DNA of 64,000 nucleotides from NCBI GenBank assembly GCA_964034945.1, contig OZ035962.1, positions 97,941,784 through 98,005,783 of the forward strand. Direction: 5' to 3'. The DNA is from Chrysopilus asiliformis (taxonomy: Eukaryota > Arthropoda > Insecta > Diptera > Rhagionidae). The notes under the pieces were generated by a model. It made no database searches and was not told the DNA's origin. It saw only the letters and a list, made by a program, of their open reading frames with translations. Numbering within the stretch: the stretch's first letter is position 1; every line of letters begins with the position of its first letter. Below are positions 12,039 to 22,588 of this stretch, one piece after another. The position numbers were made by a program, and so were the translations under genes.

Positions 12039-14059
12039 TATTTTCATGTTATTTCCAAGGGTTTTTTACACTAGATTTTGTTCCCAGACTTTCAAGAAAA
12101 GTGTTTTGTCAATAGAACGACTGGTTTCTGTGAAGATTCTTAAAAAATGTATTTATTTGAAACTCAATAGAATTTTATCGGGAAATATTGCTAAAGGTGA
12201 GAGACTACAGAGAATGCTGGTAAAATAAAAAAAAATCGACACAAAAAATCATTTTAATGTTATCATTTAAATAAGTCTTATGTGTGCACGTGTGGCATAA
12301 AATTAACATGACACCCGATTTTTCTTCTAGCTGACCATTTGAACTGGCTACCACTACGTTCGCGTACCTAACAACATTATACGAAACTAATGAATTTTCT
12401 CGTAACAAAAGGTTTCATCCCTTAGCATTATACGGGCAGTTAATTTTGTCGCTTGCACTTATGAATTATTTATGATTCGATATATCTGTACATGACTCCC
12501 AAATGCATGTGTTGAGCAAACAATCTTCTTATATGGTACACGTTTACTCCATTTATGTACCCGAAATCGCTTTAACAACTTGCAACTTATCGTGGACAGT
12601 TCTTGAGATATCATCAGGTCTTGTTGACTATGAGTTTCTTAAATCTTTGTAATCTCACAGTAAACAAGGGGTCGTTTTACGGACTTTTTCCCCTTTTTTT
12701 TACCATTCACTGAAACAAAATGTGGCGAAAAAAAACGAAAGGGAGGCATTTTTTCTTAGAAACGGTGTAAAATATCCTTAATCTTGAAAAAACCTTGAAA
12801 ATTTCACGTTTACTCATAGATTCTCTTCGATGATAGTGCAAAATTTAATTTTTGCTGACATTTTTCAATTTATTTACTTTTAGAATTAAGAAACTCAATC
12901 GAGATTTGTGCGGAGACCGGGAGGTTTTAAATCGCTATAAAAGAATACAAAAAATTGCAAAGTAATAAAATTTTGTGTCCATCCATTGGGGTTAGTACAA
13001 TTTAGTATTGCGTATAGGGACGTGTAGGACGGTTTAAAATCATTTCATTTCAATTTTGTCAGACCTTTGGGCGAATTGTCATCATTGAGCTGTTATTTCA
13101 TTACGTTTCTGCTACCAGAAGCCCACCCAGAGTACTTTCGACCAAATAAGAGAGAAAAAATTTGTACATACACCTGGGGCCAGGTGTAAGGCTTCATAAA
13201 CACAACAAAAAGGTGAAAAGCGGAAAAAATTAGAGGTGCAGGGGCAAGTTGTATAGAACGACAATGAGAGGGAACTGATGTCGAATTGTGGGTCGACGAG
13301 TATAGGATACCCACAGTATGATGATCGGGGGTGGCTAATGGGTAGTAGTCGTTATGGGGTGGTTTCATAATTGTGGATAGAGGCAGATTTTCAGGTTGAC
13401 TTTTAGGTTTACGGTGTGTCCAGCCGGAATTGTTTGCTCGTCGGACTGTCGTGTTTTGGTGCCCTTTGGGGATTTCCCGTTTTAAATGCCTTTAATGTGT
13501 TAATTCGCGATGTAAACGTTTGTTTGAGGGCTGCTGCTGTTATTTACTCAACGCGAATAACATATTTTCCTGATTTTGCTTTCAGTTTTTTTTCCCTGGT
13601 GTTTTGTTTTATTTTCTACCTTCTTGCTGGTAAGTCAGGAGTGTTTGCCTAACAAGTCAGCTTACGAGGGTGATGAAGTGATTTTTAGATAGCCCCAAGG
13701 TAAAGATTTAATACGCGTGTATCCATCATCCTAGCACCGTTTCATGGGCCTAATATTGTCATTTTTATTATACGGCATGATTTTAAAGTAGGTACACAGT
13801 TTTTGAAATTCATGTCAATAATTTAATGGATTTTTAAACGCCCCTTTTATCTATGTAGGATAACCAAATATTAGTCGCTCCATTCTACAATGATTTGTGA
13901 ACAATTCTCACGGCTGTTTGCAAAAAATTCATTAGCGAATTTTTCAGCTCAATCGATTGGCCGATTTGAAGTTTATGACAGTAAATAAAGTAAGGCTTCA
14001 TTTTCATAGCTCAAAATTTTCCACTTTTTAATTTTAGCTAAAATTTCACTTTAATTCGC
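12039..14059. other. No gene recognised
   Basis: Mostly single-copy sequence. Part of it (about 13090-13660) is less AT-rich and has open frames on both strands (91 aa minus, 78 aa plus). Neither has a domain, and the plus frame ends as a hydrophobic run. A consensus-like donor CTGGTAAGT occurs near 13630 without a matching acceptor that would make an exon. Confidence 0.4.
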
Positions 14060-14328
14060 TAACACGTTGGCTACCATGTGAGTCACCGGTGTACACACAC
14101 TATTGTCATTACCGTCAGTTTCTCAAGTTCCATGGTTGAGTGCAGTCGTTAAATTGAGCTTACTATACATTCCTATAGTTTCGATGTTCACCGGTGCCTC
14201 ACAGTGTGCAAAAGTGAAATAAGAGTTTGAGTCACCGGTGACTCACAAAGTACAGAAATGATTTTTGCGTTTTTTCCCAGTGTATACTAGCGGAGTAAGC
14301 GTTTTTTTGGCTGGTAGCCAACGTAACA
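14060..14328. mobile_element. piggyBac-like MITE with CACCGGTG motifs (copy A)
   Basis: The ends are inverted (AACACGTTGGCTACCA left, TGGTAGCCAACGT right). The interior matches 36596-36903 closely over TACACACACTATTGTCATTA and again over GTACAGAAATGATTTTTGCG. The TTAA at each end has decayed here (CTAA on the left) but is intact in copy B. Short repeats GTGAGTCACCGGTG and variants lie inside. No coding capacity. Confidence 0.75.
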
Positions 14329-14620
14329 ATTTTGTTGTAATAAAAAGTAGTATTTAAGAAAATGTCAATCGTCGTATTCAGGATGTCCCCTTTTTTTTAA
14401 GTGGAGAGGGTGTGGTGGAAATAAGTTAAGAAAATATGAGAAAAAGTTTATTTGCACCACCGATTTTTTCTAAAAAAAACATGGGTCAAACTCAATTAAT
14501 CAATATTTGCCGCAGGAGAAATATTTTAAATAGAAGGCGACGTCTGTACGTCCCTAGAGTGTGCGTTTTTCTATTAAGACGAACTAGTTGATCCAGCGAC
14601 TCAGCGCGTTCTCGAGTTAT

Positions 14621-15356
14621 AGCGAAAACACAATGGCGCGTCAACGCGTTCGTAAGCTTTGACATTTCAGCGCACCAAGCACGCTTTGACAATTGAACGC
14701 TTTGAAGCGTCTGTGCTAAAACCCAATAACGCTTCATAAGAACTACACGCTTCACTATTTTTATTTCAAATAAAATGGAAATAAAGGGATTATGTGAATT
14801 GAAAACCATTTGGAATACATGGAAGTTGTAGCAAGAGTAGCATACAAAGCACATGAATTAAAAACATCAATTGATGATGGTGAATTCAAGAAATAAATAT
14901 TGAAAGAGATGCGGACGACTTCTTTATAAAATAAGTGATTTAAATAAAAGACACGATGATCCTTAGCATCTTTTAAAGTCACTAGAATAATCGGCGAATA
15001 TATTTGAATTAATTTTACTTTATTTTTTGTCTTGTTATTCCGCATTTTCACACAATTTCGATTTTAGATTGCATAAATATTAATTATTTTTCTCTTTTTT
15101 AACTAATGGTTCCATAAATGCATCATTTGCCCCACCATTTTCCAAAAATCACTCACAATACGCAATTTTCATTCAAATTTCAAAGCGCCAACGCGTCTGA
15201 AAATAGAAAGTAGGTCTACTCCAAGCGTCAGGGCGCTTTGAAGCGTCAAGGCGAAGCGCAATTATAAATCGTCCCATAGTAAGTCACGGGGTTTACTTTT
15301 GAAGCGTCGAAATGTCAAAGCTTACGCACGCCTTGACGCGTCATTGTGTTTTCGCT
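14621..15356. mobile_element. Long inverted-repeat element rich in GACGCGTC words
   Basis: About 50-bp arms are inverted copies. Both start AGCGAAAACACAATG and continue through CGCGTCAA and GTAAGCTTTGACATTTC. Many GAAGCG and GCGTC words repeat inside next to both arms, suggesting sub-terminal binding sites. The interior is AT-rich with one 120-codon minus-strand frame (14492-14854) that runs out of the element and so is probably chance. No target duplication was found. Confidence 0.7.
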
Positions 15357-15597
15357 AGTATTTGATACAAAAAAATTCAAAGGAAATAAAATTTCCTGAA
15401 TTTTTGTCTTTAATGATTTTTTATAGTGTTTTTATTTTTATAATTTCAGAAGCTCGCAGGAGTTCTACGCATAGTAAGAAATTAACTTATAGTTAAAACC
15501 AAGATATTTTTTCGTAATTTCAATAACGTCATACTTGCCGACTTTACTGATATATTCATTTTTTTGATTTCGATTTGAAACGAATTACACTCAGAAA

Positions 15598-15859
15598 AAT
15601 GGAGGCTAACTCGACGACCTACATACGGCGTAATTGGCCTCGGGCAGGCGCGCGTTCGCCTGCATATGGGCAAGTAAAACTGAGTTGACCTGTGGTCGGA
15701 GAAATTCTGAAATTAAGCCACCAGCAGGTGAAGTAGGGTCTTGGGAGCTGCACGAGTTGACCTTAGATAGGCTAACTCTGACCGCTAGCTGGCTTACAGA
15801 CACCTCTGTAAGGTCGGAGTTAACCTGACAAAAAGTTGACCTGGACATTTTTCTGAGTG
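15598..15859. mobile_element. Short MITE with CACTCAGAAAAATG termini
   Basis: The 262-bp unit begins CACTCAGAAAAATG and ends with its reverse complement. The interior is GC-richer than the flanks and repeats the word GTTGACCT or its reverse complement several times. No coding capacity and no clear target duplication. Confidence 0.75.
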
Positions 15860-17701
15860 CAGCTACATAATTTAATTAAATCTCAAATTTCTTCTAGCCT
15901 CTACGTTTTTCATCATGTCTAAATTTAATTTGGTCACGTGCAACGGATCTGATTTTATATATAAAACTAAAAACGGAACATAATAAAAATTACTTAACCA
16001 TAATTCATTATCAGGAAAATCAATGCAAAATGTAAAGTCATTGTGATTTTATAGCTTGCCAGTCAAAGTCCATCGATAATAATATGGGTCGAAGGAAAAG
16101 AAGAAGCCCAATAATGCTTCTACTTTTCGTAAGCAAAAGCTAAAAGTAAAACGACCGACCGAAATTCGAATATGAATGGTTAAAAAGCATAGCAATATAC
16201 CACCAATTTTATATAGTATGTATACGAGTATCATGTTTGTAGTATTGTTTGCTAATGGTAAGGTCGGTATCAACCCTTTTTACAAGTATACATCCTGTAC
16301 ATCATCGTCAAATTATATTCGCTCATATCCTTGAAGCATATAACTCCAGAACAAATTTTATCCTTAATATCCGATCGACAATGTTTTATGTCAAGTCATC
16401 CTGAATCATCCTGCTTTGGTCATGCCAACTATGCACAGCATAAAAAAAATATCCATATAGAGTTTCTATGTTGAAATTTATACAATCGTTTATGAGAATG
16501 CTTGTTGACTGGAAAGGAAGCATTTGGAAATAGGAGCAGCTCGAAAATAGCACATTTACCGTGTGGACGTGAAATCCTTGATACCTACTATATAATATAG
16601 ATTGGATATAAATGGCAACGGCATTGGAAATTGGGAAACCGCGGGGCAAGGGGAAGTACTTTGGGGTTTTGTTGCTGTTCATAGCATGACTATAGTCAAG
16701 TAAAATCAGATCGACCATCAGCTAGTGACCTCGTGTGCTCGCCGATCCGAACACCCTTCTCCTGGCAAATCGATTATTTATTAGAGAGCTCAATCATTGG
16801 CTATGTCGAACGGAATCAAAAACCTTTGCAGTAGATAAGACGGATTATCTATGATCCTAGCCAACTAATTTGGAAGTTTCTTGCTTGCTGCACAAACACT
16901 ATCCCGGCAAATGAATGTAAAATTGATATCAAACTTTAGGGAAGAAATCTATAGAAAGGGGTTTGGCCCTCTAAATGTCTAATGAAAAAAGCTGAGCTGT
17001 ATTTGTGATATCGGACGTTCCCCCAAAAATATTTTTTTCCTCGAAGAAAATCACTTGCACGCACATTACGAAGTACAATCCCGAGGATCGAATGAGGAAT
17101 GCGTATGACCAGCCACATGACAATGAATCCCTATAAATATGTAGGACCTGCAAGTCGCATTTAGTTAGCTCAGCTAATTCAGATAGTTGTTTGTCCCTTC
17201 CCATCTTGTTCTAATGATCCTTTTGCGGGTTTTGATCACATTTATTAAGTGGGAATGCAGAATTAAACGGACACAAATGAAAACACCTTCAATACCAACT
17301 CCTTTTCTGTATTAAAAAGTTGTGAATTAGAAGGCATTATGCTCATATTATATTCAGGCGCCGTGCCATCGCCTTTCCATCATTTTCAATGTGGAAGACT
17401 GCTGCATATTGAAGACGAGCAAGGAACAAGGAAGAAGGGCTATTCCCGTTTTACTGCGAAGGCATACCATAATTATAAGGGTTAAGGACGAAAAAAGGAT
17501 TACCTCTAATACCTTGGACGTTAATGGGAGATTATTGGGATTAAGTATCTTTTTTATATTCTGTTTACTTAATTTTTGGCTGTGTTGATACAACTGAATC
17601 ACCCCCAAAAAATGTTTACTAAAAATGTAGGTACAAGGAGTGGAGAAAGTTTTATTATTTTCAACATTTTTTCATCCAATTTGATATTATCTTTTCGATA
17701 G
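15860..17701. other. No firm gene; one long open stretch near 17359-17587
   Basis: Single-copy-looking DNA. From an acceptor-like TATATTCAG at 17350-17358 the + frame stays open for about 76 codons (including FNVEDCCILKTSKEQGRR), but no good donor ends it and the minus strand is open over the same interval. I therefore do not call it a gene. Confidence 0.35.
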
Positions 17702-17884
17702 GGATGAAGAACCACATAAACACTGGACAACGATATGCACGAGTATATTTTCCCAATGTGTTGTTGCATTTAAGAAAGTACAAACAGATGGGGATGATGA
17801 AAGAAATGCTTTTATTCAAATTGCTAATAGAATGAAGATAAAACTTTCCGCCAAGAAATGTATTTTAATCGGTAAATTATGCAA
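17702..17884 (+). CDS. Candidate internal coding exon of an unidentified host gene
   Basis: The 183-bp stretch follows a pyrimidine-rich acceptor (ATCTTTTCGATAG) and stops at a strong donor, GTGAGT, at 17885. Only one of three frames is open across it, and that frame meets a stop as soon as it enters the intron. The product of about 61 residues includes DEEPHKHWTTICTSIF, then FKKVQTDGDDERNAFIQI, then KLSAKKCILIGKLC. It is charged, with a large share of codons starting with G or A, as expected for coding DNA. Entry and exit are both in the same split-codon phase, so the exon could be skipped without a frameshift. I do not recognise the protein. The downstream region contains two tiny splice-bounded candidates in compatible phase (20205 and 20352), with R1 repeats and a fold-back in the presumed intron. 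Assignment rests on splice signals and frame only. Confidence 0.45.
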
Positions 17885-17959
17885 GTGAGTTATGTTCTTC
17901 TTTCATTTTTATTAACTTTAAGAATTTAGATAAGAGACTGTTTTACATGCAAAGTACTT

Positions 17960-19030
17960 GATAACATTTTTACATGTAATTTGAAAATGACCAGCATATT
18001 GTACAGACAATTTTCAGAAATTAATATTCAAGAAAACTTTTATGAAAACTTTTTTTTAACCAAAAGAAAATTTTGAATTTTGATGAGAATTAATTTGTTC
18101 TGGCCAATTTCTTTAGTTCAATATAAATACATTTTTCCATATTTATGCAAAATTTTCAAAATTTCGGAAAAACTTTAATGGTTTTTGAAAAAAAAAATCA
18201 GTTATGATCAACACAAAACTTTCATCTGCAATATTTATGTTCAGAAAAAAATATATAAAATATATCATTGTATTTTTTCAAATATCGCGAAAATCGTTAA
18301 AGATATGTAAAAACGGTAAAAGGAAAAAAATGCAGTCAAATGCATTATTTTAATTTGGTTATATGCATTTTTTTCTCAAACTCGCAAATTTTCCGAGAAA
18401 TTTTCAAAAAACTTAATCTTTTTCTTGGCTTATAGGTCTGCAAAAACAAAAATAATATAATATTTTTGTTATATTATTTTTTGTTTTTGCAGACCTATAT
18501 GCCAAGAAATTCCAATAGGATTATTCATTGCTAGAAGGTCAAGAAAACCATGAATCAGAAATGGTTCAATGGTTAAACACAAATCTTTTTCAAATATCTT
18601 GAAAACCGTTAGAGATACGTAAAAACCGTTAAAACAAAAATGTGAAAATTTTTTTATCCTTTAAATTTTGTTATATTTTTTTTCAAAAGTGCAAAATTTT
18701 CGAAAAAAAATTAAAAAACGGTTTAAAAAAAATAACGGATACCTTTTCAAAATTTCCAATAGTTGGCCGAATTCTTCGATTTTCGTAAAACCCATTTACA
18801 AACAATTTCAAGTCGCTAGCTCAGCACATTCTCGGGTTATTTAAGATACATACAATGGAAAGATCGACGACCAGATGCAGTGACATCCGCATAATTTTGC
18901 CTGAAGCGCATTTCAGTATTTCGTACTGATCAGAAATTTTCTGTCTGTCCTCGATCTCGAAATGGCGTCCTTCATGAGTGCTCTATAACAGAGGAAAGTA
19001 AAAATAACCACACTTCTGCAGTATGAAGAA
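17960..19030 (+). repeat. R1 dispersed AT-rich repeat
   Basis: It shares with other R1 copies the words ATCAACACAAAA, a 'gttaaagatatgtaaaaacgg' type word, AACCATGAATCAGAAATGG, CGATTTTCGTAAAAC, AAGTCGCTAGCTCAG and a CTGTCTGTCCTCG-type stretch near its end. No frame is conserved between copies. A long hairpin sits in its middle (18421-18509). Confidence 0.65.
18421..18509. repeat. Near-perfect hairpin, arms about 40 bp
   Basis: The left arm (TTTCTTGGCTTATAGG, TCTGCAAAAACAAAAA, TAATATAA) is followed after a loop of about 9 bases by its reverse complement, ending GCCAAGAAA, with roughly one mismatch and one gap. It lies inside R1. Its length is that of a small-RNA precursor hairpin, but nothing here shows transcription. 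Confidence 0.8.
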
Positions 19031-19540
19031 GTTTAACATCTTTTTACAGCATTTTCAGATGCAGGGCTTCTTCTTTAATTGCAATTGGCTCTCAAATCCA
19101 ATGAATAGAATTTTATAAAGCCTCACTAAGGTGAATCTTTTCAAACTCACGGGATATTCTGTTTATCTTTTTTTTTTTGAATATCAAAAAGAAATTATAT
19201 TCAGGATAAAAACGATGAGTAGGTGAATAGCATGTATAGAATTTTCATGGTCCGCAAAATGTGGAAAATAGTATGTGCTGTATGCACATATGTAAGCAAA
19301 CATTATTACATGAATCCTTTCAAAGCACGCTTTCCATTATAGTAATGAATAAAATGGTCCATCCGAACGGCATCAAGCAACGATCTTTCATTTGAGTCTA
19401 GTCTTAATAAAAAGGAATGGATTAATGGAAATTCTATTACATGTGATTAAAAAAGTTGTACACATTTCAGAATCCATTCATTTTGATTCGCTGATATACT
19501 CTAATTATAAAATAAATCTTTCAAAAATATATTTGCCCCC

Positions 19541-19650
19541 CTATTCCAGATAAGAGATTGACGTCTCCTAACTTATTAGGTCGAGTTAAGAGGATCTAAA
19601 AAGATTCCGTATTCTGGATAATAAGTTAAGAGATGTTAACCTCTTAATTT
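19541..19650. repeat. Imperfect fold-back, arms about 30 bp
   Basis: The arm at 19549-19578 (GATAAGAG ... CTAACTTATTA) is mirrored at 19619-19648 (TAATAAGTTAAGAG ... CTCTTAAT) with about four mismatches. It may be a very short MITE. Termini and target site are unclear. Confidence 0.55.
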
Positions 19651-19734
19651 TTGTGGTGAATTTTTTAATAGGTTTTAATGTAGTAAAAAGTTGTGTAGAA
19701 TCATATTCAAAGGTTAGTTGCAAAGGATATCATA

Positions 19735-19960
19735 TCACCAATTGCAAAAAATCTTTATGCCGTCAAAATTTCGAGAAAACCATGAATCAGAAATGGTTCA
19801 ATGGTTGAACACAAAAAATAGTCAAAATTTCCTTTAAAACTTTCATATAGAATTTTAGTTTGACAAAAAAAGGTTGAACTCGTTTACAAGAAAAATTTGC
19901 ATATCTTAAATAAAAAATATAAAGTAAAATTTTATTAAAAAAGTAAAATTTTATTCGTTT
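19735..19960 (+). repeat. R1 fragment
   Basis: It contains AACCATGAATCAGAAATGG followed by TTCAATGGTTGAACACAAA, matching the R1 copy near 18545-18585. This sequence is also an unoccupied equivalent of the site carrying an element at 45219. Confidence 0.65.
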
Positions 19961-20204
19961 GGTTATAGTGTAGATTGTGCATAAACATAGATTTGGTATA
20001 AGAAAGCCATATGCTGTTCACATCAGATATTTTTATATCAGTAACCTAAATTAATCCTGACATCGAAAAGTATTTTAGTGGAAGAGGGACTTAAAACCGT
20101 CTTCTTTGTTTCGACCTTATTATAAAAGTGAATAAAAATTCACGGCTATAAAATGCTAGCATCTTATATGTGAGCAGAACCTTCGTTAATTTATTTTATT
20201 GCAG

Positions 20205-20216
20205 GGCATGCAGGAG
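20205..20216 (+). CDS. Candidate 12-nt microexon
   Basis: Twelve bases, GGCATGCAGGAG, lie between a strong acceptor (TTTATTTTATTGCAG) and a good donor (GTAAGAG). Its length is a multiple of three. When joined in the phase left by the 17702-17884 candidate exon it reads without a stop (K, A, C, R plus two bases). Microexons of this size are known in insects, but such signals also occur by chance in AT-rich DNA, so support is weak. Confidence 0.25.
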
Positions 20217-20351
20217 GTAAGAGTAAATTGTGTTGTAGCGATATATATGCAAATTTATTGAATTTTTTATTATTTTTATCCCACCAAACCAAGACCTTTC
20301 AATTATTCAAATTTTACTTGCTTCATCCTCAACTCATTCGCCCATAGTTAG

Positions 20352-20370
20352 GCACTGTACTGACTTCACC
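20352..20370 (+). CDS. Candidate 19-nt small exon
   Basis: The bases GCACTGTACTGACTTCACC end at a consensus donor, GTAAGTAT, and follow a pyrimidine-rich tract with AG at 20350-20351. In the phase left by the 12-nt candidate it reads R/H-C-T-D-F-T and ends on a codon boundary. An alternative AG four bases upstream would introduce a stop. The intervening intron would be about 135 nt. No downstream partner exon could be fixed. Confidence 0.15.
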
Positions 20371-20860
20371 GTAAGTATTTCAGTTTCCGGTTCTGTTCTA
20401 TGATTTTTCACGTGAAAAAGGATACCATTTTCACTTTGCTATGGATGTGCCCGAATATGTTCAACTTACATGAGGAAAATTCTCTATCCAAATTTGCATA
20501 TAACTGTACGATTTTCCATCTATATTTCGGCCTCATTTTTTTTTTGTCGGATCCATTTTTGCGGTTTTGTTGTTGTTTGTTTAGTCTGGCTTGATGGGTC
20601 TTGAATTCATAGAAATGTTATTTTTATCACTTGATAGATATAACAGATAAATTTGTTATATTTACGTGTGTGGGTGGACGGTTGCCTATAGTTGCTTAGC
20701 TCATCCATGTCAGGCATTGTCGTATTAAAAACCCGCTTATCAACAATTTGCTCCGTGAATTCATGAGGTGCCCACGTTCATGGAAGAAAAATATTCTATA
20801 TTCCGTGAATTAAGGTGCGATCCGTGAAGAAATCATGTATGTTGTACCTTCAATAAGTAG
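20371..20860. other. No gene recognised
   Basis: AT-rich with a 64-codon hydrophobic chance frame. The word TCCGTGAA recurs (about 20752, 20802 and 20820) just upstream of the LTR-like promoter and may belong to the same element. Confidence 0.35.
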
Positions 20861-20975
20861 AAAAGCTGTATATAAGGACACTGTAAGGGGTTCAGTTGGA
20901 TTCAGTTCCGCTTCAAGCTGAACCCAGTATCTAAATAAAGTGCACATAAAAGTCTTGAAATTCAACTAAAGTAAG
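20861..20975 (+). promoter_or_regulatory. LTR-like core promoter and poly(A) signal
   Basis: A TATA box (TATATAAG, 20869-20876) is followed by two insect initiator-like words TCAGTT (20892 and 20902) at normal spacing. AATAAA follows at 20934-20939, about 40 bases on. GGGTTCAG and CTGAACCC (ends near 20925) form an inverted repeat between them. A start site closely followed by a poly(A) signal is the layout of a retrotransposon LTR with a short R region. LTR ends, a primer-binding site and coding sequence were not identified, so this may be a solo LTR or a chance arrangement. Confidence 0.35.
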
Positions 20976-22124
20976 TGGAGGACGGACGGGTCCTATGAAT
21001 TATTCAAGGACGAAAAGAACATGTTCTCCTAAACGTAGTCGTAAGATATCTCAGGCGAAAACCTTCGCCAATAGCATGAAATCGTAAAGCTAGTCGGCCC
21101 AATAGAGTAAAGTAGGGACCTGTAGTACATACTAGTTGGAAATGCTGATAGTTTTTTTTATTTTATTTTCTATCCTACTGTTGCTGCAAAATACCAAGAA
21201 CTTTCTGGCATGAGAGGAATGAAAATAGTAATAAGTAACGTATATATTTTTCATAGCTCTAAGAGATGGGGTAATATGAAAATATTGTTTTATGGCTGAT
21301 TTGGCGCCCACACTCGGGGGGTATTCACATTTACGTAAGTTTTAAAAGATCTTCTGATATTGGCAGTTAAAAAAGGATTTTATCAGTAAAAGATTTTTGT
21401 GGTTTTGATTCCAAAGATTTGTTAGTATGTTCAAAGCAAAGGATCAATAGTTATGTGCTACTGACTTGTTTTTCGAGTCGTTTTGTATGCTTCCAGTTAA
21501 GAGTTAGTCGATTAATATTGCGTTGCCTTTTATTTTTCGATTGAAAAATATCAATAACATGTTGTTATGACAATAACCTTACCTTGAAGTTTTTCGATAA
21601 TATAGGCCTTTTTCCGAGAACCATATTTTCTCCATTTTTCATATCAAGAATTTTATTTGTCTTCTTCTTAATTTTTACTTGTTAACCAAGAAAATTAAAA
21701 AAAATCATTCAAATCTACTCATTGATAAAAAAAACAGCTTGTTATGGAATTTCCGGGAATTTTCTTGTGTGTTACTATGAAAAGTCTTGGAAAATTAACA
21801 GTTTTCTTGGAAAACCTAGCTTTGAAATTTGCTTTTTGTTAAAAAAAAAACCTCAAATCTCAAGGTAAAAAATCAAATCTTAAGGGAAAAAAATTAAAAA
21901 AAAAGTATGCGTTAGAAGCGAAGCGAAATTATGCTTCCAGGAGCTTCCGTTTCGAATTTTGTAAAACCGTTTCTTAGCAAGCACCTATGAGGTAAGTCGA
22001 ATTAGTGGGCAAAATTTCAATGCAATCGGTTTAGTGGTGAGTGAGTCAGTGGCATTTGGTTTTTATATACAGATAGCACCTGACAGCCGCCATTTTGTTA
22101 CAGGAGTTTCGCATGTGTGCCAAA
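20976..22124. other. No gene; decayed repeat near the right end
   Basis: Nothing coding was seen. From about 21910 the sequence has CTTCCGTTTCGAATTTTG and a GTGAGTGAGTCAGTGG word that resemble 50440-50495, also immediately upstream of a Helitron. Confidence 0.4.
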
Positions 22125-22499
22125 TCCAACTAATATATAAAAATGAGTTGGTGTCTGTCTGTCTGTCTGTCGGTCTGTCTGGCTGTTCCTCTTTCACGCA
22201 AAAACGGCTGAACCGATTGACTTGAAATTTGGCATGAGTGTCTGTGGTAGTTCTGGTTCCAACATAAGCATATGGAAAAGTATCGCGAGGGGTGGGGGGG
22301 GGGAGTAAGGGGGGGGGTGAGTAAGGGGGGGGGGAGTAAGGGGGGGGGGGGTAAAGTGATGTCGAAACTTAGCTCTTCCTCTATGTCACCCTTTCGCGGG
22401 GAAACTACCGAGCCGATTGGCCTGAAGTTTAGCTCCAACATAGACCATCAAAAAAAAATTGAAAAAACTTAACCCGGCAACGACGGGTATGCAAGCTAG
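22125..22499 (+). mobile_element. Non-autonomous Helitron (copy 1)
   Basis: It begins TCCAACTAATATATAAAAAT next to an A and ends CAAGCTAG next to a T, the A/T insertion rule of Helitrons. ACCCG-GCAACGA-CGGGT forms the expected hairpin about 10 bases before CTAG. Inside are a CTGT microsatellite and the word AACCGATTGACTTGAAATTTG, shared with copy 2 at 50512-51006. A variable G-rich tandem block lies at about 22289-22352. There is no Rep or helicase gene. The open frames crossing it are by-products of the G/C runs. Confidence 0.9.
22289..22352. repeat. G-rich tandem block inside the Helitron
   Basis: Runs of 8-13 G are separated by AGTAA or TGAGTAA, repeated about four times. In Helitron copy 2 the equivalent block is GGAGTAAGGGGAGTGGGTAA-like and much less G-pure. 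The top strand could form G-quadruplexes. Confidence 0.85.
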
Positions 22500-22518
22500 T
22501 TTCAAATAAATTCGGGTA

Positions 22519-22588
22519 CATGATTTGACCCTTACAAACAAACATACAGACAAACAAGCAAGCTAAATAAAAGTTTTTTAAAAACGTG
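22519..22588. repeat. Solitary right end of the 11443-12038 family
   Basis: ATGATTTGACCCTTACAAAC, ACAGACAAACAAGC and AAGCTAAATAAAAG match the right arm at 11971-12038. No left arm is present nearby. Confidence 0.65.

Noticed and set aside
14492..14854. 120-codon minus-strand frame
   Set aside because: It crosses the boundary of the inverted-repeat element at 14621 and shows no domain.
22130..22472. Proline- or glycine-rich open frames (103 and 66 codons)
   Set aside because: They arise from G/C runs and a CTGT microsatellite inside the Helitron.
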